Assembly (NCBI GenBank): GCA_049698695.1
Contig: JBAVYH010000057.1
Span: 62,001-126,000 of the forward strand
DNA from: Bog-375 sp049698695
GTDB taxonomy: Bacteria > Acidobacteriota > Terriglobia > Bryobacterales > Bryobacteraceae
Length of the DNA: 64,000 nt
Direction of reading: 5' to 3'
The position numbers and the translations under genes were made by a program. The notes under the pieces are model-generated. The model saw only the letters and a list, made by a program, of their open reading frames with translations. It had not been told where the DNA came from and made no database searches. Below are positions 8,628 through 17,536 of the stretch, one piece after another. Positions within the stretch are counted from its first letter, which is position 1. Each line of letters begins with the position of its first letter.

Positions 8628-10294
8628 GGGATCTCCACCGTGCCGTTGGCGGTGGCCATTTGCCGGCCTTCGGAGTCGCGCACGACGATGCGAATCATGT
8701 AGGGGCCGCTCTTGACATCGAAATCGCTGGTGACGATGACGCCGCGGGTAAGCCGCTGCTCGAGATTCTCGTCCTTCAGGCGAAGCTCCACCACCTTCTG
8801 CGTTCCTTTGAGGTAGTTGCCGTTGCCATCGAAGAGCGCACACACCAGGGTTACGTCGTCGCGGCTCCGGTCGTCCTGCTTGCGCAAAGGAAGCTGGCGG
8901 ATATCGAGGTGAGCGGTGACGGTCAGGCTGGCATCGTCGGCTGTGGTCTTGAAGAATTCGGTGTGAATGTCGATGGGCAGGTCACGCAGCTCATCGCGGG
9001 AAAATACCGCCTCGCCGATTTCCCTCGAAGCCGTGGCCGCGGCGTTCTCTTCATGGGACGGCGCCCAGTAACCCTTGCGCGCCTGCACGGTCAAACCCTT
9101 GCCGTTGGCGAGCGTCACTTTGATCTCGTGGAACTTTCCGTCTGGCTTGAGGTCCTTCGGATAGAACCCCAGATAATAGACGTAATCGGGCGGGTTGGCC
9201 AGGCGGTTGAATTCGCCCTGGAAATCGTTCTGGCTGAGGGCGGCGCCGCCGGTGCCATATGCCAGATCGTCCAGAATCAGCCCCTGGTCTCTCCTCTCGT
9301 CAGACTCAGCCTTTTCGATCATTATCTGGACTGGTCCCACCAAATGGCAGCCGGGAGTATCGCGATCCGGGTTTATATCGCCGGCCGTGGCGTAAACGCC
9401 GCGCGCATCGAGGGTGTTGATGACGACGCCGGAGCGCGTGGCGCGGTCGATGGACTCGCTGAGTTCGACCTGCAGGTCGTCGGGGATGTACATGCCGGGC
9501 GACACGAGAATCATAACCCGATCGCCGGGCATGGAGCCGAGCAATCGCACGATGTTGTTCAGGGTGCGGAAGGCGTACAGCAAATCGCCCCTGCCCTCAC
9601 TGGCGGCTCCGCGGAGAGCGAACTCGGCGATGGCGGCTGCATGGGGCGGGTTCTTGTAGCAATCGTTGACAACCTCAGTCTCCAAATCGATCATCCATTT
9701 GTCGGCCCAGTAGAACTTGGTGGGGGGTATGTACACGCGAGGCATCGCGGGCATGACCTTCATCAGCGCCTCGCGGAATTTCGCCGGGTCATCTGTGAAT
9801 TCGAGCGATAGTTTGCCGGAGAGCGTGAGTAAAGCGATGCGCTCCTGCGGGGGTATTCCGTGCTCAATGTACTTCAGCGCAGCCACGCGCGCGTACATGA
9901 GGTCTTCGAGCTTGAGATGAACATCATCGAAGACAAAGGCCACGAAGCGGGTGGGAACAATGCGCGCGAGGTTGGCTGCGGGGGGCTCGGTAGGGGCATT
10001 CGATTCGGGCACAGCGGGCCGGACATGCCCGGCCCCTACGGGCATTGGCTGCGCGGCGCTGCCCTCGATGGCAAACTGCGAAATGTACTGCGGCTTGCCG
10101 CGGTCCGTGAGTTGAAAGTCCTCTTTATGAAAGCTGCCGAGTGTATGGCCTTGTTTGTCGCGGACCACCACGGGAACGCGCACCAGGTTGACGCTCGATT
10201 GAAAGGTGGGCGTCTCTTCGCGAGTGGTTACCTCGCCGGTTTGGGTTTGAGCAGTCAACGCGGCGGTGAGAAGAAACAAGGACCAAAAGCGCAC
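8624..10294 (-). CDS. Secreted VWFA-related protein, TIGR03436 type (upstream partner)
   Basis: 556 residues with signal peptide MRFWSLFLLTAALTAQ. The classic TIGR03436 signature is seen: FQSSVNLVRVPVVVRDKQG, then GSFHKEDFQLTDRGKPQ. The VWA-like fold (FVAFVFDDVHLKLEDL) lacks an intact DxSxS metal site. The YYLGFYPKDLKPDGKFHEIKV stretch, also typical, follows, and then KGYWAP and a C-terminal beta-rich domain. Between the signature and the VWA fold is a Pro/Gly/Ala-rich linker (PMPVGAGHVRPAVPE) encoded by a copy of the dispersed GC palindrome. The gene is the first of a coupled pair; the promoter should lie in 10295-10486. Confidence 0.9.
   Translation of the reverse strand: MRFWSLFLLTAALTAQTQTGEVTTREETPTFQSSVNLVRVPVVVRDKQGHTLGSFHKEDFQLTDRGKPQYISQFAIEGSAAQPMPVGAGHVRPAVPESNAPTEPPAANLARIVPTRFVAFVFDDVHLKLEDLMYARVAALKYIEHGIPPQERIALLTLSGKLSLEFTDDPAKFREALMKVMPAMPRVYIPPTKFYWADKWMIDLETEVVNDCYKNPPHAAAIAEFALRGAASEGRGDLLYAFRTLNNIVRLLGSMPGDRVMILVSPGMYIPDDLQVELSESIDRATRSGVVINTLDARGVYATAGDINPDRDTPGCHLVGPVQIMIEKAESDERRDQGLILDDLAYGTGGAALSQNDFQGEFNRLANPPDYVYYLGFYPKDLKPDGKFHEIKVTLANGKGLTVQARKGYWAPSHEENAAATASREIGEAVFSRDELRDLPIDIHTEFFKTTADDASLTVTAHLDIRQLPLRKQDDRSRDDVTLVCALFDGNGNYLKGTQKVVELRLKDENLEQRLTRGVIVTSDFDVKSGPYMIRIVVRDSEGRQMATANGTVEIP
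10016..10043. repeat. Dispersed GC palindrome inside a VWA gene
   Basis: GGGCCGGACATGCCCGGCCC followed by CTACGGGC. It differs by one base from the core of the palindrome at 6629-6650. It lies in the coding sequence of the VWA gene and is read on the minus strand as PVGAGHVRPA, keeping the frame open. Confidence 0.7.
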
Positions 10295-10486
10295 GATACT
10301 CTCCTTCCGCGAGAGACCCGGAGGCGCGGATTCTCAGAGCGGACGCGGCGCCTTCGTCCCACTGGTTCGAATTATAGCCTTCTCGCCCCGCCGCTTGGAG
10401 CGGGAGCTGGTAGCTCAAAATGGCCAGGAGTCAGGGCGAAGCGTCTGCCTGAATGCGGTGCCAAGTGCTCCTGCTAGAGTAAGAGT

Positions 10487-11259
10487 TTGACCTCAATCTG
10501 GTTCCAATCGGGACTTGTGCCACCGGCGTTGGCGGCGTTGGTGGGCTGCGGCGGCGCTGTAGTGGGAATCTGGCTGACGGGCATGCGTAGCCGGATAGCC
10601 GCCATGGTGCCGTTCAGCGCCGGGGTGCTGATCGGCGTAGCGCTGTTCGGCCTGTTACCGGAATTGGCCGAGGATTCCAGTTGGCTTCTGGCGCTGGCGT
10701 TGTGCGTCACCGGCTACGGCCTGTTGCTGCTCATCAACCGCTACGCCTACCCGATCTGCCCCACCTGCGCGCACGACCACGATCACGAGGCCTGCGGCAC
10801 CGAATTGCACGGCTTTGCCGCGCCGCTGATCGCCGCCGCGGCGCTGCATAGCTTTTTTGACGGCTGGAGCGTGGCGGTGGTGCAGCACGCGGCGCCGCTC
10901 GGTCTGCGCGTCGCGGTGCCGATCGCAATCGCCTTGCACAAGGTGCCCGAGGGCATCGCTTTGGGCGGCGTGATGCGGGCGGCGGTGCCATCGCGCGCCA
11001 CGGCGCTCTCTGGTGCCTGCTGGCGGAAGGCTCGACGCTGGCCGGCGGCGTGCTGGCACTGGCGCTGGCGCCCAATCTGGGCAGCATGTGGACCATCTAT
11101 CCGCTGGGCCTTACCGCAGGCTGGCTGGTTTATCTGGGCTATCACGCGGTGCACGAAGAGTGGATGCGTAGAGGCGGCGCCCGGGCGTCTGCTTCCGCGC
11201 TGGCCGGCGGAGCCGCGGCCGCGCTCATCCAGCGCGGGGCCGAAGCGCTGCTGCGGTAA
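10487..11259 (+). pseudogene. ZIP family metal transporter, single-base frameshift
   Basis: Frame 1 starts at TTG 10487 and encodes ZIP-type membrane helices with the His-rich loop CPTCAHDHDHEACGTELHG and the helix IV/V metal motifs HSFFDGWSV and HKVPEGIALGG. After VPSRATAL, near 11005-11015, the protein switches to unrelated Arg/Trp-rich sequence. The matching C-terminus (ALAPNLGSMWTIYPLGLTAGWLVYLGYHAVHEE) continues in the -1 frame and stops at 11259. One missing base in the run GGCGCTCTCTGG explains this; for example ALFWCLLAEG would restore the frame. The intact product would import or move Zn2+ or related ions across the inner membrane. It could be a recent pseudogene or a sequence error. 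Confidence 0.82.
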
Positions 11260-11287
11260 GGCGAGGGGATGGAATCGTTGCCGGCAA

Positions 11288-11312
11288 CCGCTCCCTCACG
11301 GTCGCGGCTCGG
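11288..11312. repeat. Dispersed CCGCTCCC element, copy 1
   Basis: CCGCTCCCTCACGGTCGCGG then CTCGG. Near-identical copies lie at 25968-25992 and 36069-36093, each in a short gap between genes. This family of short intergenic repeats recurs in Solibacter-like genomes, as far as I know. Confidence 0.75.
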
Positions 11313-11336
11313 TTAGGGCGTCTGCCCCACGTGCGG

Positions 11337-12281
11337 TTACTGTTCGCGAATCCAATCCAGGATGGCTGCGTCGAGCCAGAATCGGCGCTCGCCACCCGCC
11401 AGGAAGCCGAGGTGGCCGCCGTGCTCGGTCAGGACGATCTGGATGCGTGGATTGCCGCGCACCGCGGGATGCTCCAGGATCCGCCACGGGACAAACGTGT
11501 CGTCCTTAGCCTGAATCAGCAGCGTGGGCACGCGAATCCGGTCCACATAGCCGATCGCCGATTGGGTGCGATAGTAATTGTCCGCCGTGCCCAAGCCAAA
11601 CGATGGGGCGGTGATCCGGTCGTCGATCGCGATGATCGAATTCAGACCGGCGAGATCGGCCGCCTGGTAGCGGCCCGTCGAGAGCAGGCGGCGGCGCATC
11701 TTACGAACGAAACGGCGATGGTACAGGCGGTTGTCGGGAGCGGCGATGCGCCGCGCGCAGGCGCCCAGGTCGAGCGGCACCGACACGCCGCAGACGCCGT
11801 GCATGAGGTCCGCGGCCGAATCGCCGAGTTCTCCGGCCAGCTTCAGCGCCACGTTTCCGCCCAGCGAGAAGCCAACCACGAAGGCCGGGGAGCGGCCTTC
11901 CTGGCGGAAGACGCGCAGCACCGCGGCCAGATCGCTGGTCAATCCGGCGTGGTACAGGGTACGCGAAAGGCGCTCGGTGCCGCCGCAGGTGCGCATGTGG
12001 AACCGGTGCACGGCGAAGCCCGCTCGAAGCGCGGCGGCGGCCAGGCTTTCGATGTAGCCGGCCTCGCCCGAGCCCTCCAGGCCGTGCACCATCACGATCT
12101 CATCCGCCGCCGCCGACGGACGCTGCGATTCTACCAGCACACCAATGCCCGGTTCGGCTTCGACTATGCGCCGCTCGATTGGCTGCAGTGCCCGCGGCCG
12201 CTTCCAGTAGTGTGAAGCGATGGTCTGCAGGTGCGGGTTGTGGAACAGGGGATGGAAGGGGATCATTGGGGCCGCGGCCAT
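11337..12281 (-). CDS. Alpha/beta-fold hydrolase, YheT/COG0429 family
   Basis: 314 residues. The N-terminal FHPLFHNPHLQTIASHYW is the family's signature opening. HGLEGSGEAGY supplies the oxyanion region, GFSLGGNVAL the nucleophile elbow with the catalytic Ser, and LTEHGGHLGF the catalytic His near the end. Members of this family are serine esterases or acylglycerol lipases whose substrates are mostly unknown. No signal peptide or membrane helix is seen, so it is probably cytoplasmic. The gene is followed by the minus-strand strand partner of a dispersed repeat and preceded by the dehydrogenase on the same strand, 35 bases away; the two may be co-transcribed. Confidence 0.88.
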   Translation of the reverse strand: MAAAPMIPFHPLFHNPHLQTIASHYWKRPRALQPIERRIVEAEPGIGVLVESQRPSAAADEIVMVHGLEGSGEAGYIESLAAAALRAGFAVHRFHMRTCGGTERLSRTLYHAGLTSDLAAVLRVFRQEGRSPAFVVGFSLGGNVALKLAGELGDSAADLMHGVCGVSVPLDLGACARRIAAPDNRLYHRRFVRKMRRRLLSTGRYQAADLAGLNSIIAIDDRITAPSFGLGTADNYYRTQSAIGYVDRIRVPTLLIQAKDDTFVPWRILEHPAVRGNPRIQIVLTEHGGHLGFLAGGERRFWLDAAILDWIREQ

Positions 12282-12316
12282 ACAACTCTACCACCTTGTT
12301 GATCGGGCAACCGCGG

Positions 12317-13330
12317 TCAGTCGTGGCTGATCACGATTTTCCCGAAGTGCCCGGCCGTCTTCATGTAGCGAAATGCATCCGGCGCTTCGGCAAACGGAAA
12401 GATGCGATCGATTACGGGACGGAGCCGATGGAGAGCGATGGCGCGATTCATGGCTTCGAACATTTCGCGCGAGCCGACGTAGATCCCTTGCAGGCGCGCG
12501 GCCTTCATCATCAGGGGACGGGGATCCACCGCGGCGCCCGGCTCCGAGAGCACGCCGATGAGGCTGATGCGCCCGCCAAAGCGGACCGCGCGGAAGGATT
12601 GCGGCAGGGTTCCGGCGCCGCCCACCTCGACAACGTGATCCACGCCGGCGCCGCCGGTAAGTTCCAGCACGCGGCGGCCCCAGTCCGGCGTCTGGCGGTA
12701 ATTGATGCCATCGGAAGCGCCGAGCGCCATCGCCCGGGCGAGCTTGTCGTCGCTGCTCGAGGTGACGATGACACGGGCCCCGTGCAGGCGCGCGAACTGC
12801 AGCGCAAAAACAGAGACGCCGCCGGTGCCCAGCACCAGCACGGAATCGCCGGCCCGGATGCCGCCTTCCGTCACCAGCGCATGCCAGGCGGTGACAGCGG
12901 CGCAGGGCAGGGTAGCGGCCTCCGCGTAAGAGAGGTGCTCGGGAATCGGAACCAGGCCATCTTGATCCAGCACGACAAACTCCGCCAACATGCCATCGAT
13001 GGCGCCACCCAGCGCGGACCTGCTCTCATCTTCGATGAAGGCGCCGGCGAGCCAGGTTTGCATGAAGATGGCGGCCACCCTCGCGCCCGGCTTCACCCGC
13101 GTGACGTGCGGACCTACATCGACCACCTCGCCGGCGCCATCGGAGAGTGGGATCAGCGGGATTTTCACGTGGCGGCCATAGCCGCCGCCCGCCACCACCA
13201 GATCGCGGTAATTCAGGGAGCTCGCCCGCACCCGGACCAGCGCCTGCCCGGGGCCGGGCTTCGGTTGCGGACGTTCGACCAGCTTGAGGGTGTCAAGCGA
13301 GAATCGATCTTCAAAAGCAAACGCCCGCAT
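12317..13330 (-). CDS. Zinc-type alcohol dehydrogenase / quinone oxidoreductase (MDR superfamily)
   Basis: 337 residues. The GroES-like N-terminus has VRASSLNYRDLVVAGG, where Asn/Tyr/Arg replace the catalytic-zinc Cys ligand, as in zinc-free quinone reductase-like MDR enzymes. The Rossmann fold has VLVLGTGGVSVFALQFA for NAD(P) binding. This pattern matches the MDR7 (cd08276) type, reducing aldehydes, ketones or enones with NAD(P)H. It lies 11 bases downstream of the parvulin lipoprotein gene on the same strand and 35 bases before the hydrolase, so a three-gene operon is plausible; no shared pathway is evident. Confidence 0.87.
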   Translation of the reverse strand: MRAFAFEDRFSLDTLKLVERPQPKPGPGQALVRVRASSLNYRDLVVAGGGYGRHVKIPLIPLSDGAGEVVDVGPHVTRVKPGARVAAIFMQTWLAGAFIEDESRSALGGAIDGMLAEFVVLDQDGLVPIPEHLSYAEAATLPCAAVTAWHALVTEGGIRAGDSVLVLGTGGVSVFALQFARLHGARVIVTSSSDDKLARAMALGASDGINYRQTPDWGRRVLELTGGAGVDHVVEVGGAGTLPQSFRAVRFGGRISLIGVLSEPGAAVDPRPLMMKAARLQGIYVGSREMFEAMNRAIALHRLRPVIDRIFPFAEAPDAFRYMKTAGHFGKIVISHD

Positions 13331-13341
13331 GGCGTGGTTCG

Positions 13342-14370
13342 CTACTGACTCTGTCCGGTGTTCTGCACGATGCTGCGCGCCAGGTAGTTCTCGATCTTCG
13401 AGGAGTTGCGCGCCACCTCGTAATAGGCCGCCTTGAGCAACTGATCCTTGGCGTTGCGCAGATTCTCGCGAATGCTCTGCTGCACATTCGGGTCGTTGAG
13501 CTCGCGCTGGCCGGCGGTTTCCTTGGAAATCATCTTGAGAATGCGATAACCGTCCGGGGAGGGAATGATGGGCGAGATCTGGTTGGGCTGCATCGTCAAG
13601 ATCAGCTTGCGGAGCTCGGGCGAAGAATTGGCCAGCGCCGATTCGGGGATGAATCCGCGGTCGCCGCCATTCGGTGCCGAGTCCGCGTCTTCGGAGTAGT
13701 TCTGCGCCAACTGGGCGAAATCGGCGCCTTGCTTGAGCTGCGCTTCCAGGTTCTGGATTTTGGCCCTGGCTTCGGCCTCGTTGTGGGCTTTGCTGTTCCG
13801 CAGGTTGCGTACCGGCGTGTTGGGATCGGGCGTGACCAGAATTTGCGCCAGGTGGACCTGCGGCTCAGCCAGGTTGAAACTGGCTTTGTTGGCGTTGTAA
13901 AAACTCGCCACATCGGCATCGGTGATGTTGACCTGCGAGGTGATCTCCTTGTTCACGAGTTTTTCGACCGTCAGCCGCTGGCGAATCTGCGCCCGCAGAT
14001 CGCCGATGGTCATGTGCCGGTCGGCGAGCTGGCGCTCGAATCCCTCCTTGGTGAAGGGAGCCTTCATCTTGTTGATCTCGGTATCCACGTCGGCATCCAC
14101 TGCGGTGAGGCCCAGCTTTTCGGCGCGCTGCAGAAGGATCTCATTGGTGATCAGGCTGCTCAGCAGGTCGAGCTTCTGCGACATCACCAAGTCTCGATTG
14201 ACGGCTTCCGGTTGCTGCGGGTACTGCGTCTGGTAAGTCTTTTCGAGCTCCATGTAGGTGATGGGGTGACCGTTCACCACTGCGGCAACATTGGCGGGCG
14301 GCGCGTGTTTGCACGCAACCTGAAACAGAGCGCACCCCGCCGCCAGGAGCAAAAGCGGATATGGCTTCAT
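13342..14370 (-). CDS. Parvulin-type peptidyl-prolyl isomerase, lipoprotein (SurA/PpiC-like)
   Basis: 342 residues. A lipoprotein signal peptide ends in the lipobox FQVACK, so it should be anchored by Cys20 facing the periplasm. A SurA N-like chaperone domain follows (VNGHPITYMELEK, SLITNEILLQRAEKLGL), then a parvulin core with VHLAQILV, FAQLAQNYSEDADSAPNGGDRGFI and SPDGYRILKM. Such proteins assist folding of exported and outer-membrane proteins. The short C-terminal segment contains NYLARSIV. It is the first gene of a possible run with the dehydrogenase and hydrolase, and is divergent from the transglycosylase at 14471, with 100 bases between them. Confidence 0.92.
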   Translation of the reverse strand: MKPYPLLLLAAGCALFQVACKHAPPANVAAVVNGHPITYMELEKTYQTQYPQQPEAVNRDLVMSQKLDLLSSLITNEILLQRAEKLGLTAVDADVDTEINKMKAPFTKEGFERQLADRHMTIGDLRAQIRQRLTVEKLVNKEITSQVNITDADVASFYNANKASFNLAEPQVHLAQILVTPDPNTPVRNLRNSKAHNEAEARAKIQNLEAQLKQGADFAQLAQNYSEDADSAPNGGDRGFIPESALANSSPELRKLILTMQPNQISPIIPSPDGYRILKMISKETAGQRELNDPNVQQSIRENLRNAKDQLLKAAYYEVARNSSKIENYLARSIVQNTGQSQ

Positions 14371-14470
14371 GGCGAATCCTCATTGTACCCACACTTCATC
14401 GCACCCGGCCTGCCAGTCTGGCTGAGCCGGCGCATGCATTTCGCCGTCCCGGACTACACTGGAGGAAGTA

Positions 14471-15934
14471 ATGAAATTCGCTGTCTCCTCTCTTTTTTGC
14501 CTGGCCTCGCTTTTGCAGGCCGGCGCCTCCAGCTACTTTGCCCCTGAGCACCGGCTTACCGGGATCGGCGTGGATCGCGAAGGCATTTCCGGCGACGTGC
14601 TGGCCGCGCGCACACGGCTGATGGTGGAATCGCAGACGTTCATCATCATGCGGGAGCCCAAGGCGGTGGCCGGGGCGAAGCGCGTGACCACCGATCCCAA
14701 GCTGCAGGCCGCGTTTCGCACTGCAGCCGCAGCCAGCGGCTTCCCGCAGGATTTGCTGGAGGCGATTGCTTACTTGGAGAGCTGGGGCGAGGTCGGCGCG
14801 GAAAGCTGGGCGGGCAGTCCCAGGGGGATCATGCAGATCTCTCTCGATACCGCGCGGACAATGGGACTCAAAGTGGGCCACGTCACCCGCTACCGCACGG
14901 TCAGCCTGAAGGTGCGCGTCAAAAGCGCCCGCGGTAAGGTGCGGTACCAGACCGTCAAGCGCCGCACGCCCTACACGGTGATTGTGCGCGACGAGCGCTT
15001 GATTCCGCAACGCGCCATTCACGCCGCGGCCGTCTACCTGGCGGGGATGGAGCGGACGTTCGGCGGGCGGGACTGGGCCATCTTCGCTTACCACTGCGGC
15101 CAGGGATGCGTGGCGGAGATGCAGGAACTGACGCGCCGCGCGCACGGCATTCCCAAGGACCAGATCACAGTGCCGCGTATGTACTTTTCCTCCAGCCCGG
15201 CGTGGAACCGGGAGCTCTACCTTGCCATCCAGCAGCAGATGCAGCGCGACTACTCGCCGACTTATTACTTTCGGATCTTATGCGCGGCTCAACTGCTGGC
15301 CCTGTACCGCTCCGACCCGGCGGCCTTCGCCGCGCTGGCCGCCGACAACAGGAGCGAGTTCAACCCCAACGGCCGGGCCCCGCACCGCCTTTCGGTGTGG
15401 CTGAAGCGCGAGGACCTGATCTTCCATTCAGGCGAAGACATCCGCGAGGACAACGGGAAGCTGCTGGCCAGGGCGATCGACCGGCCCGAATTCTTCGGTT
15501 ACGCTTTGCATATTCCCGACGCCTCGCCCGACAACCGGGAGGAACTTGCCGCGGCGTCCCCCGCCGCGCTCGGCGCCTTGACCTACATTGCCTTCGAGAC
15601 GCGGCGCCTGTTCGAGGCGATGGATCCTAAGCAGGAAAGGTTTCAGCCTTTGCCGGTGACGGCACTGGTGGAACCCGAGGACCTGACACAATTGCAGGAC
15701 CGGCGCGACGAGGCGGCCCACAGCTCCGGGCAGGTCTTCGATATCGATTATTCGGGCTTACCGCCGGTGGAACTGGAATGCCTGCGCTTCATCCTCGATG
15801 ACCTGGGTGACGACGGTTACCTCGGTTTTGTGGAAGAAGGCCGCGACAACCTCCACATCGGCTGTTCGCCCAGCGCGCGCGATTTCTTCACTGCCGTGTA
15901 CCAGGAAGCCGTGAATTCGGCTGCCACGCGGTAG
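14471..15934 (+). CDS. Lytic transglycosylase (SLT domain) protein
   Basis: 487 residues with signal peptide MKFAVSSLFCLASLLQAGAS. The GGAGG-like sequence GGAGGAAGTA directly precedes the ATG. The lysozyme-like SLT fold is seen at about 85-215: LLEAIAYLESWGEV, with the catalytic Glu, then GSPRGIMQIS, and AAVYLAGMERTFGGRDWAIFAYHCG. An insertion of basic residues (VRVKSARGKVRYQTVKRRT) lies within the domain. The C-terminal half has no recognised domain. It should cleave peptidoglycan between MurNAc and GlcNAc in the periplasm. It stands alone between divergent and convergent neighbours. Confidence 0.85.
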   Translation: MKFAVSSLFCLASLLQAGASSYFAPEHRLTGIGVDREGISGDVLAARTRLMVESQTFIIMREPKAVAGAKRVTTDPKLQAAFRTAAAASGFPQDLLEAIAYLESWGEVGAESWAGSPRGIMQISLDTARTMGLKVGHVTRYRTVSLKVRVKSARGKVRYQTVKRRTPYTVIVRDERLIPQRAIHAAAVYLAGMERTFGGRDWAIFAYHCGQGCVAEMQELTRRAHGIPKDQITVPRMYFSSSPAWNRELYLAIQQQMQRDYSPTYYFRILCAAQLLALYRSDPAAFAALAADNRSEFNPNGRAPHRLSVWLKREDLIFHSGEDIREDNGKLLARAIDRPEFFGYALHIPDASPDNREELAAASPAALGALTYIAFETRRLFEAMDPKQERFQPLPVTALVEPEDLTQLQDRRDEAAHSSGQVFDIDYSGLPPVELECLRFILDDLGDDGYLGFVEEGRDNLHIGCSPSARDFFTAVYQEAVNSAATR

Positions 15935-16178
15935 GCTGTGGCGCGCACGCCCGGCTCGGCCATCGCGAGCTTGTTCCGCGGGCCGTTCCCTTCTGCGAGC
16001 TAGCGACGATACAGCCAGAGGCAGCGCCGCCGGCCACGGGGAGATACCGGCTCGCAAGTCGACCTTGCGGGCAGCCGCGGCTTGGTTCGATGCCAAGGGA
16101 CCCGCGGCACTGAACGTTTTCGTGGCCTGCCAGCCGTGATGACTCCATCACCATCCTGAAGGACAAGCGGATCATCGT

Positions 16179-17510
16179 TCACGCCGGCAGGCGCAGGCGC
16201 GCAATGCAGCCGCTGGCGCCTTCACGGTTCTCGAGCGCCAGTTCGCCGCCGTGCGCTTCGGTGATCTGCCGGCTGAGCACCAGGCCGATTCCCGATCCGC
16301 CGGGCTTGGTGGTGAAGAACGGTACGAACAGGTTCGCCGTGCCGGCCAGACCCGGGCCGTCGTCTTCCACCCAAATCTCCACCATGGCTCCGTCTTTTTT
16401 CCAGCCGGCGCGCACGCCGCCGCCGGTGGAGAGGGCGGCATCGGCGGCGTTGCGCAACAGGTTGATCAGCACCTGTTCCAGTTGGTCGGGATCGCCATGA
16501 ATGCTGACGGCGGGACCTCCCTTCACATCTACCGGGAGGCGGGTTTCCAGGCTGACCGCGCGCAGCAGGCAATCGCCGGCCACCAGCGGCTGCAATTGCG
16601 GACGCGGCAATTTGGCGAGCCGCGCGTAGGCGCTGATGAATCGCGTCAGGCTATCCGAGCGGGAGTGGATCACACCCAGGCCCCGCGTCACGTCGTCGCG
16701 CCAGTCGGCTGGGAGAGGATCGTGCGCCAGTATGCTTTCCAGGCTGCCGGCGATCGATTTGATGGGCGTGAGCGAATTGTTCAGCTCATGTCCGAGCACG
16801 CGGACCAGTCGCTGCCAGGCCTGCAATTCCTGCTCGCGCAGCGCTTCGGTGAGATCGGAGATGACCACCAACTCGAGCGGCAGCCCGCGCTCGCGGATGC
16901 GTGTGCGGCGCATTCCCCAGCGCCCGGCGCGGCCGGGGAAGGCGGCCTGCAACATGGCCTGCGCCGGCCCATCGAGACACTGATCGAGCTGCAACGCGGC
17001 CGCGGTCTGGCCCAGCAGCCGTTCGGTGGGCGCATCCAGCAGGCGCTCGCCGGCGCGATTCACCAGGCGCAGGCGGCGGTGTTCGTCGAAAGCGAAAATG
17101 GCGACATCGATTTCCCGCATTACCGTGCGCAGCAGCGTGGTGGCTTCCATCGCGCCCAGCCGCTGCTCGCGCAAGGTGACGCCGAGGGTATTGATCTCGC
17201 GCATCACCTCGCCCAGCGCGTCGTTCGGCCGGGGCGCGCGGCCGCGCACGGAAAAGTCGCCTTCGCGCAACGCGCCCAGCAGGTTGGCGAGCGTCTGCAT
17301 GGGGAATACCACGCGCTCGCGCAAGGCCGCTGCGAAGCCCAGCCAGCCGCCCACGATCACCACCGTCAAGGTCCACTCGGTGCGCGGCTGATAGCCGCCG
17401 CTCCACAGCAGAGCCAACGCGCAGGCCGACGCCGGCAGGGCCGCCAGCACGGCCAGCATCATGATGTGGCCTTCGTAGCTGAGTCGGGAACGTTTATCGG
17501 AACGCGGCAT
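16179..17510 (-). CDS. Membrane sensor histidine kinase (NtrY-like)
   Basis: 443 residues. Two membrane helices (about 17-36 and 46-64) with almost no periplasmic loop are followed by a HAMP-like segment (PMQTLANLLGALREGDFSVRG), a PAS domain (about 125-220) and a kinase core: H-box VLGHELNNSLTPIKS with phosphorylated His241, N-box LINLLRNAADAA, G1 EDDGPGL and G2 GGSGIGLVLS. The short periplasmic part suggests that it senses a membrane or cytoplasmic signal through the PAS domain. It lies downstream of the response regulator on the same strand, 26 bases away; the pair is a complete two-component system. Confidence 0.93.
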   Translation of the reverse strand: MPRSDKRSRLSYEGHIMMLAVLAALPASACALALLWSGGYQPRTEWTLTVVIVGGWLGFAAALRERVVFPMQTLANLLGALREGDFSVRGRAPRPNDALGEVMREINTLGVTLREQRLGAMEATTLLRTVMREIDVAIFAFDEHRRLRLVNRAGERLLDAPTERLLGQTAAALQLDQCLDGPAQAMLQAAFPGRAGRWGMRRTRIRERGLPLELVVISDLTEALREQELQAWQRLVRVLGHELNNSLTPIKSIAGSLESILAHDPLPADWRDDVTRGLGVIHSRSDSLTRFISAYARLAKLPRPQLQPLVAGDCLLRAVSLETRLPVDVKGGPAVSIHGDPDQLEQVLINLLRNAADAALSTGGGVRAGWKKDGAMVEIWVEDDGPGLAGTANLFVPFFTTKPGGSGIGLVLSRQITEAHGGELALENREGASGCIARLRLPA

Positions 17511-17536
17511 GGGCGGTGGGAAGCGTGACGCGGGCT

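Noticed and set aside
10366..10382. GGTTCGAATTATAGCC, resembling a tRNA T-loop
   Set aside because: No acceptor or anticodon stems can be formed around it.
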